From NCBI GenBank assembly GCA_034359265.1, contig CP136890.1, forward strand, positions 77,587,501 to 77,651,500: DNA of 64,000 bases. The letters are read 5' to 3'. The notes beneath the pieces were generated by a model. That model saw only the letters and a program-made list of their open reading frames with translations, was not told the DNA's origin and ran no database searches. Position numbers and translations under genes: made by a program. Source of the stretch: Canna indica (Eukaryota > Streptophyta > Magnoliopsida > Zingiberales > Cannaceae). Shown here one piece after another: positions 45,350 through 56,259 of this stretch. How positions within the stretch are numbered: position 1 is the stretch's first letter; the number at the start of each line of letters is the position of its first letter.

Positions 45350-46188
45350 TCAACACAGCACAGCACTGGGGAGTACTCAGTGGAACGACCAAGCTGGATG
45401 ACTTAGAAGAAACAATGGGAGAGTTATTATTTAATTACCCAAGATCGTTTCAATGGGAACAAGATAGCAAAGCCAAAATAGCCGAAGTCCATAAAAAACA
45501 AACCATGAAAGTCCTAAGAGAACTAGAAGCCCTCTTAGCGATGGACTACCTTCAGAAGGCTAGACTTGAACAGTGGGCAACCAAAGACAATTGGGTCAGA
45601 GACGCCCTCGGCCCAGTGAACGCCCGTATTCAAGATCACATTCTGAAAGTTTTAATCTACCAACAGCACATGCAGGGCAAGGTGCAATCTTGGTATTACC
45701 AGATGACATCGGTAGATACCATGATGTAATTTCTAGGTGGGAATCAATAACTCTAAACTTAGTAAATGAAAAGAACTGGGCAGACAATAAGTCCAAGATA
45801 AACTTCATAGAGAATCTGATGGGGGAAACAGAAAAGAAGACATGGATATAGTGGCGAATGGCATTTCCTTCTGAGTATGAAGAGATAGTAAATATTGCGG
45901 ATGATCCGCAAAATGTTACTTCACAGATAAGAAGGATGTTCCTTCTTGAAGACCCAGTTACAAGCTCTACGGAAGAGCAAAACAGAGCATACAATGATTT
46001 GGAAAGACTGGCATGTCACAACATGAAAGACCTGTTTGAATACATAAATGAGTATAAAATCCTAGCAGCCAAATCAGGACGGATGTATATATCCGTAGAA
46101 CTCTCAGAGAAGTTTTTCAAAAAAATGCCACCGTTGATTGGAAAAGAGCTGGAAATGGCATTTGCAGAAAAGTTTCCAGGAAACTTAC
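45350..46188 (+). pseudogene. Joined fragments: 3' viral frame (to about 45,640) and coat-protein region
   Basis: 45,350-45,640 repeats 44,366-44,656 with a few changes. At about 45,641 it jumps to the coat region equal to 40,526-41,070, which carries a UAG at 45,849-45,851 and other private changes. Viral sequence ends at about 46,188, after which Harbinger DNA resumes. Confidence 0.85.
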
Positions 46189-46689
46189 ATGAATATACTT
46201 GTAAATTTAGAGAAATACTGCTTGAGTATTATTTCTCTTGCTTCCATTGTTTAAACACATTTCTTGCTGGTTTTGTTGATATTTAGGATCAGTTTCAGTG
46301 ATTTCCTTCACTTCTAGTTATTAATTTCTCTCTGCCATGTAATATCATTTTCTTTGAATTTTTCTGTTACTGTTAACTGAATTTTGCCTAGCTATGGCTT
46401 CTTTATACTATATACTGGTTAATCTCATTGAATTTATTGTGCATATAAACTAATGCTTGTATTTTGCCTTATTTAGTTACTGTCATAGCCTTATTTAGTG
46501 TGCATATTGGTTAATCTCTGCTTGTATTTAGTTCCAGTCTCTTGCTTCTCTTTGAATTTTGCCAGTCTCTGGTTAATCTCATTATATACTATATACTGAT
46601 GGATGCACTTATTTAGTTACTGTCATAGCCTTATTTAGTGTGTATACTGGTTAATCTCTGCTTGTTTTTTCAAATAGATATAATTATAA
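46189..46689. other. Harbinger DNA right of the virus, upstream of its Myb-like gene
   Basis: It contains the right copy of the flanking direct repeat (46,264-46,380). Then comes a T-rich stretch with repeated words (GGTTAATCTC, TTATTTAGTTACTGTCATAGCC twice, at about 46,468 and 46,609), which may be an intron or 5' leader of the gene at 46,690. Confidence 0.5.
46264..46380 (+). repeat. Direct repeat flanking the viral insertion, right copy
   Basis: Pairs with 35,178-35,308. It ends CTGTTACTGTTAACTGA and is followed by Harbinger sequence, while the left copy is followed by virus. Confidence 0.85.
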
Positions 46690-47623
46690 ATGAGTCTCCA
46701 TTGTAATCCAAGGGAGAAGTCGGAAAACTGGTCAAAAAATGCTACGGATGATTTTTTGTTTATATTGCATAATAAACAAACAGAATTAGGTACTTTGAAT
46801 TTTGACAGGCCTGTATGGGAAGAGATTAGCAATTGGCTTCTAGAAAAATGTGGCACTAGATATAGGGTCGATCAGTGTAAGGGAAAGAAGAATCGCCTTC
46901 ATCGTATGTTTAAAGACTTCCAAGAGTTGATTAATCACACCGGGGTCACCTGGAATCCCGACACAGGGAGGATTGAGGCTGACGAAACGGTGTGGAATAG
47001 CACGGTAAGGATTTTCGTAATAGAATAAGGTTGCATGTTGGGTAGCATTTTAATATAGTTTATTTCGTGTGCAGAGAGGAGGAAAAAAAGAGTGTTTCAA
47101 ACAGTTTAAGAATGGGCCACCTACCAACTACACATTGTTGGAATTAATTTTCCAAAATCAATCGGCAATTGGTGGGATGGCCCGATCATCTACTCAGGCG
47201 CCTTTGAATTCACCTGAGGAGCATCAGTTAGATGAGGAATTACAGAAAGCACGCGGTAAGGAGCCTCTTGTGAAAGAGGAAGGGGAAGAGGAGGACACGA
47301 GGGATAACGACCATGAAATCCCTCGATGTCCATCTATTTCTTCAAGCCGTAGTCGCAGTAAAAAATGAGGTAAATCATTAGTGAGAACATCTCTAGAACA
47401 AGAGAGGCAAAAGTTGTATGGACTCATTAGTGAACACTTTGCAGCCCATCGTATTCGAAGTGAGACAACCTCAGTGTGTACTACACCCCCACCCGCAGAT
47501 CCATATAGCCTAGAAAAATGCATTGAGCGCATTACTAATTTGCAGGGGCTATATGTAGAAACTCATGCTAAGACTTGCCATTTCATGCTTACTAACGCGG
47601 AATCTTTTGGATACTTATTATGA
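46690..47623 (+). pseudogene. Harbinger Myb/SANT-like DNA-binding protein
   Basis: Exon 1 (46,690-47,004) encodes a Myb/SANT-like domain (NWSKNATDDFLFILHNKQ, FDRPVWEEISNWL, QCKGKKNRLHRMFKDFQEL, TGVTWNPDTGRIEADETVW). After a GT-AG intron, exon 2 (47,075-47,623) encodes an acidic, Ser/Arg-rich linker and a helical C-terminus. A UGA at 47,366-47,368 breaks the frame after SRSRSKK. In autonomous PIF/Harbinger elements this second protein binds the transposon ends and helps bring the nuclease in. Gene order, myb-like before transposase on one strand, fits the family. Apart from the stop it is nearly complete. Confidence 0.82.
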
Positions 47624-47886
47624 CGTTGCAAGATGACAAACTGAAGAACTTCTTGGAAACTTTGTAGTGAGTGAGTGGACTATCTTTTAATTTGAACACC
47701 ATACTTTGTGCACCCTTGTATGTGCACCTTTGCATACAACATTGTTACTTTATTTGTTTCGGATACTTTTATTTGTTTCGGATACTTATTTCGATTTAGA
47801 ACTTTGTAATATTTGTTTGCTTTGCTTATTTTAGTTTTAGATTGTTTGCATATTTGTGTGATGATTTCTTTTTATATTGTCGTAGA

Positions 47887-49218
47887 ATGAATCATCCACC
47901 AAATACATCACATGAATCAGATAGTGATGAAGAGCAATACTGTGATGATGTTATATTAGTAATAATGTTGGATGTAATGGAATCATTAGACAACCAACTA
48001 AATGCTCCTCCACGAAGAGTAGTACGCACTTCTATGTTGAGAGGTGCTGACTACGTCCAAGAGTTGATACAATCTCCAATTAGATGCTACGAAAATCTTC
48101 GTATGGAACCATCTCTCTTTTTAAGATTATGTGGTGAGCTTAGGAGATTAGACTTAGAGGACAAAAATGTTTATGTGGATGAAGTTGTCGCTATGTTCAT
48201 CTATACAATTTGTCACAATGAACGAGTTCGAGTAGTTGCAGAGCGATATCAACACTCAACTCAAACATGTCACAAATGGTTCAAGTATGTACTTAAAGTG
48301 GTTCTAAGGTTGGGAACCGAACTTATACAACCTCGTGAACCACACACAATTAAATCGGAGATTCATGGAAATCCACGGTAGTTTCTATATTTTAAGGTAA
48401 TGTCAACACTTTAGGCACTTTATTTTAGCCTTAAGGGCTCTTACTAATCCAAGAATGGTTTTGTAGAATTGCATAGGGGCAATTGATGGGACTCATGTCT
48501 CCGCTTTCGTTCCCGCCAACAAATCATCTTTATATCGTGGCCGTAAGGGAACAATAATACAAAATGTGATGGCGGCCTGCGCCCATAATATGCAGTTCAC
48601 ATATATGAAGGTGGGTTGGGAGGGAACCGCAAATGACTCGCGGATTTTTGCACATACAATATACTCTCCTAACACGGATTTTCCGATGCCAAACGGAGGT
48701 AAAATTCATGAACCATAATCACATTCTTGTATTGGTTTTATTACTAATGCATTTTATACATTATATTGATAGATGAATATTATTTGGTTGATGCCGGATA
48801 TCCTAATGTACCCGAATTTTTGGCACCTTATCGAGGTGAAAGATATCATCGGTCAGATTATCGTAGTTGAGGCCCAACGTCTAAAAGAGAATTGTTCAAC
48901 CAACGACATTCATCTTGTCGGAATGTTATCGAACGATGCTTTGGACTCTTGAAAGCACGTTTTTCGATCCTAAAGATGATGTCGAACTACGGGGTTTCAA
49001 GACAAGGAAGTATTGTATTGGCTTGTTGTGCAATTCACAACTTTATTATTAAATATAAAAAAATTGATGAATTAGTAGAAATTTAGAACAATGAATAAGT
49101 TATTATTGATGATGATAATGAACCTACATCATCAATAGGTGAACTTTCTTCTAGCCAAAATGTAATGCATGGTATTCGTGAGGGTATCGCTAATCAACTT
49201 TGGGCGTATCGCCGCTGA
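47887..49218 (+). pseudogene. Harbinger transposase (DDE_Tnp_4 / HARBI1-like nuclease)
   Basis: Three exons are likely: 47,887-48,396, 48,467-48,698 and 48,773-49,218 (396 codons in phase). The N-terminal part has MEPSLFLRLCGELRR and a helix-turn-helix-like RVRVVAERYQHSTQTCHKWF. The catalytic residues are visible: Asp in GAIDGTHV, Asp in GTANDSRIF and Glu in VIERCFGLLKARF. Stops at 48,379 (UAG), 48,868 (UGA), 49,084 and 49,096 break the gene. The enzyme would cut at TAA/TTA targets, consistent with the TAA duplication at the element ends. Non-functional in this copy. Confidence 0.88.
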
Positions 49219-51356
49219 TGTATTTTCAATTTTTATATTAATAGATACAATGATGTTATTTTCATGATGCTTTGAATTTTATTAGTTTTGTTAGTGCATA
49301 GTACCAATAATATACTAACATACTTGCGATACCATAACAGAATAGTATAGCAGCTTCCTCAAGTCGCATGAGTGAAAATACAATATATTTGTGATACCAG
49401 AACAGAATATGTTATTGTGGTATAAAAGTTGTAGTACGGATAAGTGAAACTTCAAAAAATCCTGGCCATTTATTTGCAGCTTGCTCTTCAAGTCCCAACG
49501 GTTGTGGATTCTTTCAATGGATCACTCCCATACGTGATGGAGAAGAATAAGTGAACCAAAGCTTCCATCAATCATTTCATCAAATAGAGGCCAAAATTGA
49601 TAAGCTCCTTGATATGGGATTCAAGGGGTTACTAGTTCTTATTTTTATTGCTGTTGTATTTTTGTGTAAGTAAGATGTTATTGTGATGATGTTTTGGATA
49701 TACTGCTGCTGTATATATGCTGTGATGATGTCATTTTTTGGATATATTACTATTGTGATGACGTATTTATAGGCTGTTGTGCTTTTTTATATTTTTTAAT
49801 TTTTTTTCATCGGCGAGGAATTGGAGGCGATAACCAATTAATAGTTATGAGCACTTTCCTCCTAAAGCCGTAAAGTAATATTGCTCATTATTATGTATTT
49901 ATATGCATTGTTGTGATCAATTTGTTATTTGTTTTTCGATCTAGGGTTTTGATATTTTTGCGTGGTTGTGGTGATAATTTTCAATGTGTGGTTTGGTTTG
50001 TAATTTATACATTGTCTGGTTGTGCTGATTTTATCATTGCGTGGTTATGCTGATTTTATAATTGTGTGGTTATTAGATAAAGGGCAAACTTATTTTTGGT
50101 GAACTATGAATTGGAGGCGGTCATCAACTAATGGTGATATGCATTTTCCTTCATAGTCCTACATTCATACAATTTCGATGCCAAATATAGCGTTAGGCGT
50201 TGTAATTTGAAATCAAAATTTGTGTCTTGTCTATTGAGCATGTTCTGTTGTTGGGGGTGATTCTCCGGTGTTGGTTGCTGTAAATTCGTGCCTCTATCTG
50301 GTTGCTGCCTTAGCTGATGCAGGCTGTTAATTATGTATTGATATGAATTTTGTGAACTAATAGTAAACTTAAAAGAGTTGTGTATTGATTTGAATTTTGT
50401 GTATTGATATTCGACTTAAAGAGCATTGTATTAAAGAACAGTGTATTGTTGAAAATTTATATCAATTTTGTGTATTGATTATTTTCGGTTATTTGTCACC
50501 AAGTGTAGAAAATATGTTACTTTAAGTAACACTTATTCAATTACAATAATAAATTAAGATAACGATAACTTAGTCAATTTAAATGACGATAAGTATCAAA
50601 CCACGATAATTTATTCAATATTAATTAGTTGATAACTTAGTCAAGTTATACTTAGTAACAAACGACGATAACTTTGTCAATTTAATACTTAGTATTTAAT
50701 TTGTAATTTATACTTAGTGTCAATTTAAACAAGGATAAGTATCAAAACACGATAATTTATACTTACTCAATATTAATTTTATACTTAGTTCATACTTATA
50801 ATTAGTTGATAACAATTAAAAATAATTATAATTAGATGATAACAATTATATATAATTTAATAATATTCTTAATTTAAATAAATAACAATTACAAAAAAAA
50901 ATTAATTTTCAAACAATTAAAATAATAATAATAATTATTATTATAAAATAATTTTTTTTAAAAATAGTTTGTTCTATTTTTAATATAATAATATTTAATG
51001 TAAAAAATATTTACATTAACTAATAAAATATTATTAATAATAATATTTATTTATGAATTAATAAATTAAAATAATTAACAAATATTTTTTTAGTTTGAGT
51101 AAAAAATTGAAAATCAGATATTATATTTGACAAACAAACGCAATTTCAGTTTTCGTCCCGAAAATAATCATTGAAAACAACACACAATAAACAAGCTTTC
51201 GTTACTTTCGTTTCACGAAACATGAAAACAGGACATGCCTAACAAACACGTTTTCGCCAATCATCAAAATCGAAACTGAAAACCCGAAACTTGAAAATCC
51301 ATTTCAATTTTCACGAAACGAAAATTGCTTCTAAATTTTCACAAACAAATGCGCCC
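49219..51356. other. Harbinger right arm, AT-rich, no gene
   Basis: T-rich then very AT-rich sequence (50,470-51,120). From about 51,121 the right terminal region repeats words of the left end (CAGTTTTCG, CGAAACGAAAATTG in complement), ending in the inverted repeat at 51,342-51,356. No frame of interest. Confidence 0.6.
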
Positions 51357-51359
51357 TAA

Positions 51360-52287
51360 TGTTTGCAAAGAGATGGCTCAAGAAAAGCTTTAAAGATGAT
51401 CAAAGATGGCTCAATGAAAGCTTAGATGCATCAACAACTGCTTAGGAGTGAATTTGGGATGAGTATTTATAACCCCCCAAACAAGAGGGCTAGTTAACGG
51501 GCATTTTTTTGCCCGTTGGTGATGCATGGTCGCTTGCCGGTCGATCGGCTGGTCGACCAAAACTCAAAAATCGGCCCAGTTTTGGTGATTTATCTGCTCG
51601 TTTGTTCGTTTCTGGGTTCGGTCTTCACTAAGTCCTCTTATATAACATTTCTGCTCGTTTGTTTGTCTGCTCGTATGTTTATAACTTTAAAAATATAAAT
51701 GTTATATAAGGATTACCCCCCATTTGGAGTCAATAAAAATATCTAAAAAATCAAAATCCTTAAGAATCAAAATCTAACTTTTGGGGTCTAGTACAAATTT
51801 CTGAAAATCGAAAATTTTATAATCTCTCGGATCAAATATGTATAGGTTAAAGGCTTTCAAAAAATCCTTAAAAATATGTCGTTTACTAGTTTTTACCTAA
51901 GGAATAATTACCGGGACTTTTGGTGCCAAGAAAATATCTAGGTTATATAGCCCCCTCCAAGGAGCTCCTTGGGCTTAGTGAATTTCAGGACTTTTTTTAA
52001 TTTTCTAGGTTTTTGTGTTTAGGGGTCTGGGATTGGTTTTTTGGGTTCTTATACATCGTCATGAGGATTTAAAAAATAAGCTAGACACCCTAGATCTAAA
52101 CTTTAACTTCCCGATGAATCCCGAGCGTCGACGAGCGTCCTTGCCGATTTCTCCGATTTTTCCGACCGGGGACGTCGAGCGCTAACTGACTTGGAACCTA
52201 AAATTATTTCTCAATGAAACCATTAGTTCCATGTTTGTTATCATCAAAACCAAGATTAAGACCAAGGTTGAAAATTTTAGGCCAACA
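51360..52287 (-). repeat. LTR of TR-GAG-family copy C, right half
   Basis: It continues the LTR cut at 34,378. It carries GGGATGAGTATTTATAACCCCC (a TATA box on the complement, about 51,458-51,475), a small GGTCGATCGG block at 51,535-51,560, and ends AGGCCAACA at 52,287. The polypurine tract AAAAAGGGGGAGAT (complement, 52,288-52,301) follows, so this is the 3' LTR of a minus-strand element. With the left half it is about 1.65 kb, longer than the LTRs of copy B. Confidence 0.85.
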
Positions 52288-53885
52288 ATCTCCCCCTTTT
52301 TGATGATGACAAACATCCTTAAGAAAATATATTCATTAAAGTGCAAATGATATTAATCATAGGATTTCTCCCCTTATAAACATGCATATCAATGACAATA
52401 AACTCCCCCTATTTATATGAATGGTTTTCCTATATTTTCTTCCCTTGTTACCTATATTTTTCTCTCCCTTTTGACATCAATCAAAAAGGGCAAGAAAATT
52501 ATGAGACATCAATCAAAGTTGAGACTCTAAAACTATTTTTCATGAAACATAAAAATCTCAACCAAAGGGATGAAAAACAAATATTTAATATGAGACTAAA
52601 TCATACATGATAGCAATGAGTGATAACTAAAATCCAAATCCGGGAATCATGTATAAATTCAAGTATCAATGTTTTTAAGTATAGGTCAAAATATCAAAAA
52701 CCATTTTAGAAATGATTTTTTTCGGGTAATAGTGAGAACGATACCAAAAATAGAGTTATGATATTATACTAGAAGACTCATTTGAAAATTTCAACGAAAA
52801 TCCAGAGTATCCGAAAAAGATGAGTAATTTTGAGAAGAGAGATACTTTAGTGGTGTTTTCGTAACAATTAGCTATTTTTCAAAATTTTCAGTTTTCATTC
52901 AAACTTTCCAAATATTAAGATATAGTAATTTAAAACATGTTTATCAAGTTTGAAATGAAAAGAATGTCATTTGATCAAAATATGAACTTAGCACGATTTC
53001 ATTCAAAATATGCCACTTTTAACATGAGTGAATCTAAGTATATGAGTAAGTTTGAGCTTAAAATGAAATTTCTAAGTCACTTTATTGACTTAGGTCAAGG
53101 TATACTTCAAGTTTTCAAGAATCAAACTTTTAAATCCATATAAAATTATATTCTTGACGAAATTTTTTGAAACTTTAACTGGACAAACTAGATTTTTCAA
53201 GGAATCTACATATTCAAGAATCAGTCAAAAATTAGTTTTCTATAAATTCATAAAATTCCTGAAAGTCCAGGAGTATTTTTCATAAATTTTAGGTATTTTT
53301 TCAAAGTTATCATTTTTGGTTCAAACTTTCCAGATATCACTGAATGATCATTTGAGATGCATGTGTCAAGTTTGAACTCAAAATGAATTCTCTAAGTCTA
53401 TTTTTCAACTGATCTCGATTTCAACCAAAAACTCATTTTTAAGATATCGCTCAAGATATCAAAATCATTTTTATAAATGATTTCATGAATAGTGAGAACG
53501 ATATTAGAGATGGAATCAAAATGGTATACTCAAAGTTTCATTTGAAGTTTTCAACTAAAAATCAAAGTATAAGAAATATTGATATTTCAAGAGGATGATA
53601 CTTTGCATTTTTAAAATCCAAATTCAAAATTCCATTATAAATTAGATTCTTGATGAAAATTTTTAAATTTTTATTGATGAAACTATATTTTTCAATGAAG
53701 ATGCAGTTTCAAGAATTAGTTAAAAATGATTTTTTTATATTTTTCTAGAGTTTACTGAAAATGCTAAAATTTCCAATGACATTTTCGTAAATATCAATTA
53801 TTTTTGCAAATATGTTCAGTTTTCATTCAAACTTTTATGACACCACATAATGGTCATGTAAAAAATGTATGTCAAGTTTGGAATG
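52288..53885 (-). mobile_element. Internal region of TR-GAG-family copy C, truncated
   Basis: AT-rich DNA with no gag or pol motif. Several blocks recur with variations (GAATAGTGAGAACGATA near 52,727 and 53,489; TCAAGAATTAGTTAAAAATGATTTT-like parts). It stops at about 53,885 where gypsy integrase begins; the 5' LTR and gag are missing, so a deletion removed the 5' part together with the middle of gypsy integrase. Confidence 0.55.
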
Positions 53886-54786
53886 ACCTCCTCTCGATCT
53901 CGACAATCCTATCACAAGGTCCATAGTAATCTTCTCCCACTTCCACTCAGGTACCTTTAGGTTCTGAAGTAGCTAGCCCCACAAGCCTCAAGTGGACCGC
54001 ACTTCCAATCGGAACCCATCATCCGCATCCCCTCTCTCCACCAGATCTCTAGTCAGCACGTAAAATGCGTCCTCCTTTTGCGCTGCTCGAAGCATCTCCA
54101 TCAGCGTGGACTGCACCTGCAAATGTACGTGCCACCACGTCCCCGGTACCGAACAGAGAAATCACTGACCTGCCAACCAAGAAAACCGCCAACTCCCTAG
54201 CCAGAGGATTCCTCTCGACTGCCAAGTCTGCAAGGCTACACATAGACTTTCGACTCAAGGCGTCCGCCACGACGTTCGCGTTCCCAGAATGATACAATAT
54301 GGTGCAATCGTAATCCTTGAGCAGCTCGAGCCATCTCCTCTACCTCAAATTCAGCTCCTTCTACGTGAGCAGATACTAAAGGCTCTTGTGACCTGTATAA
54401 ATTTCACAGGCCTTGCCATACAAGTAATGGTGCCAGAGCTTTAAAGCAAACACCACTATCGTCAGCTCCAGATCATGCATCAGGTAATTTTTTTCATGAT
54501 TTTTTCAGTTGACGTGATGCATAAGCAATGACTTTACCGTACTGCATAAGGACACACCCCGATCCAACTCTTGAGGCATCACAGTATACGACAAATCCCC
54601 CTAATTCTGACGGCAAGGAAAGTATAGGTGTCGACATCAAGCAGTCATTGAGCTTCTGAAAGCTCTCCTCGCATGTGTCATCCCAGACAAACTTAACCTT
54701 CTTTTGAGTTAATCAGGTCAGGGGAGCCGCAATTTGGGAAAAGTTCTCCACAAACTTCTGGTAGTACCCGGCCAAACCCAAGTAAG
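53886..54786 (-). pseudogene. Gypsy RNase H to integrase start, decayed
   Basis: With frame changes, the minus strand carries YHSGNANVVADALSRKSMCS of the RNase H-integrase linker (complement 54,297-54,235) and ends in VPEWKWEKITMDLVIGLSRS, the start of the integrase core, at about 53,890. RNase H proper (about 54,300-54,780) is full of stops. The rest of integrase is missing here. Confidence 0.75.
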
Positions 54787-56105
54787 CTACGTATCACAGA
54801 TACGCCAGTCGCACGGTCTCTCCCAGTTTTGTACGGCCTCAATCTTAGCCGTGTCCACTTTTAACCCCTCTCGGGACACTACATGCCCTAGGAATCTCAC
54901 ACTCTCCATCCAGAACTTGCACTTTGAGAACTTTGCATAAAGCTGATGCCTCCTGAGAGTTGCCAGAACCACCCTCAAGTGCTCACAGTGCTCCTCTGTG
55001 CTCCGAGAATACACCAAAATAATCTCAATGAAGACAATAAAAAACTTATCTAAAAACTCCTTGAACGCACGGTTTATCAGGTCCATGAATGCGGCAAGTG
55101 CATTCGTCAGCCCAAATGAAATGACCAAAAACTTGTAATGTTCATATCTCGCCCGTAAAGCTGTCTTAGGCACATCCTGATCCCGGATCTTCAACTGATG
55201 GTATCTGAACCTTAAGTCGATCTTAGAGAACCACTGTGTCCCCTGAAGTTGATCGAACAGATCGTCAATCCTTGACAATGGATATCGGTTCTTAATGGTA
55301 ACCTTGTTCAGTTGCCTATAGTCAATGCATATCCGCATGTACCCATCCTTCTTCATAGCGAAGAGTACCGGAGCTCCCAACGGGAAAATACTTGGGCGAA
55401 TGAAGCCCAAATCCAAGAGCTCATGCAGTTAGGCCCTAAGCTTTCTTAGCTCGGCTGGGGCCATCCAGTAAGGGGGAATGAATATCGGCTTCACCCTTGG
55501 CTGTAACTCAACACACAATTCAATCTCCCTGTTAGGTGGCAAACATGGAAGCTCCTCAGGGAACACGTTAGGGAACTCGCTGATCACCAGAGTCTCTCTC
55601 AGCTTTTCAGTCGCCCCTCTGGATTCCTCTGCCATCGACACAAAAGCCAGAAAGGATTGGCAACCTCCACAGAGTAATTTTCGAGCCTTCAGGGCTGAAA
55701 TCACCCTACAAGGCTCTCCTTTTCCATCACCTTGGAAGATAAGCTGCGGTAACTCGGCCTTATTGAAAATGACTGTCTTAGCCCTGCAGTCTACCTTCGC
55801 GTAATGGGTATCCAGCCAATCCATGCCTAGAATAATATCTATCTCTAGCAATAGGAGTAGAACCAAGTCAGCTGCCAGAAGGAGGCCACAGACATAGACC
55901 TCATAGTCCAAAAAGATCGACTTAGCCACGGCCACATCGCCCTAGGCGTCGACACCACTAATGGTGCTTCCAACAACTCTTTCTCTTTTCGTAAGAGAGG
56001 TACAAAAGAAGCAGATACAAACGAATGGGTGGCTCCTGAATCAAATAGAACATAAGCACTAATAGAACAAACTGAAAGTCTACCTACTATACCACCGCAT
56101 TTCAC
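54787..56105 (-). pseudogene. Gypsy protease and reverse transcriptase, catalytic site lost
   Basis: The protease part has VLFDSGATHSFVSASFV (about 56,050), followed after a frame change by IILGMDWLDTHYAKVDC. A stop near 55,430 separates it from the RT frame (55,416-54,787), which has [40 protein letters not shown] and [14 protein letters not shown]. The active-site motif that should read FIDDILVYS reads FIEIILVYS, so both aspartates are lost. Other changes (DLRFRYHQ for DLRSGYHQ) fit decay. The enzyme would copy RNA into DNA in an active element. Confidence 0.88.
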
Positions 56106-56259
56106 GCCTCCGTGCCGGCTGGTGTAAAAGAGAAAGCTCGAGCAGGAACCTTCCTAGAGCAACTCGGCACCTGCCCCATGCCCTGTGTCTGACCCCCCTG
56201 AGCCACCGAAACTGCTGACACTAGTGCCTTCCCTTGAGATTGGGCTGCCCTTTGGCCTC

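Larger units (their letters stand above)
35309..46188. mobile_element. Endogenous badnavirus-like pararetrovirus, rearranged mosaic
   Basis: Caulimovirid genes and signals are present: ORF2-like protein, a large polyprotein with movement, coat, protease, RT and RNase H parts, a TATA promoter and methionine-tRNA primer-binding sites. The order left to right is: leader plus ORF2 end (minus), small movement-protein piece (plus), promoter and an unassigned frame (minus), primer-site copy and coat-protease piece (plus), movement piece (minus), ORF2 to the 3' region (plus), leader piece (minus), 3' frame joined to coat piece (plus). Inverted and duplicated parts are typical of endogenous badnaviruses in plant genomes. 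The polyprotein has an in-frame stop, so the locus is a damaged fossil rather than a complete viral genome. Confidence 0.9.
34379..51356 (+). mobile_element. PIF/Harbinger DNA transposon, 16,978 bp, with viral insertion
   Basis: Terminal inverted repeats GGGCGTGTTTGTTTG (34,379-34,393) and the complement of CAAACAAATGCGCCC (51,342-51,356) match at 13 of 15 bases. The 3-bp duplication TAA flanks them (34,376-34,378 and 51,357-51,359), the standard Harbinger target. Both expected genes lie on the plus strand: a Myb/SANT-like DNA-binding protein (46,690-47,623) and a DDE nuclease of the HARBI1 type (47,887-49,218). Both carry stop codons. Most of the length is a viral insertion (35,309-46,188), so the ancestral element was about 6 kb. 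Confidence 0.92.

Noticed and set aside
35309..46188. A complete, intact viral genome
   Set aside because: ORF1 is missing apart from a possible short end, ORF3 has an in-frame stop, and the locus is a mosaic of inverted and duplicated pieces.
51516..51698. Short frame in the LTR right half
   Set aside because: It is LTR sequence containing the GGTCGATCGG block and repeated TGCTCGTTTGTT words, not a gene.
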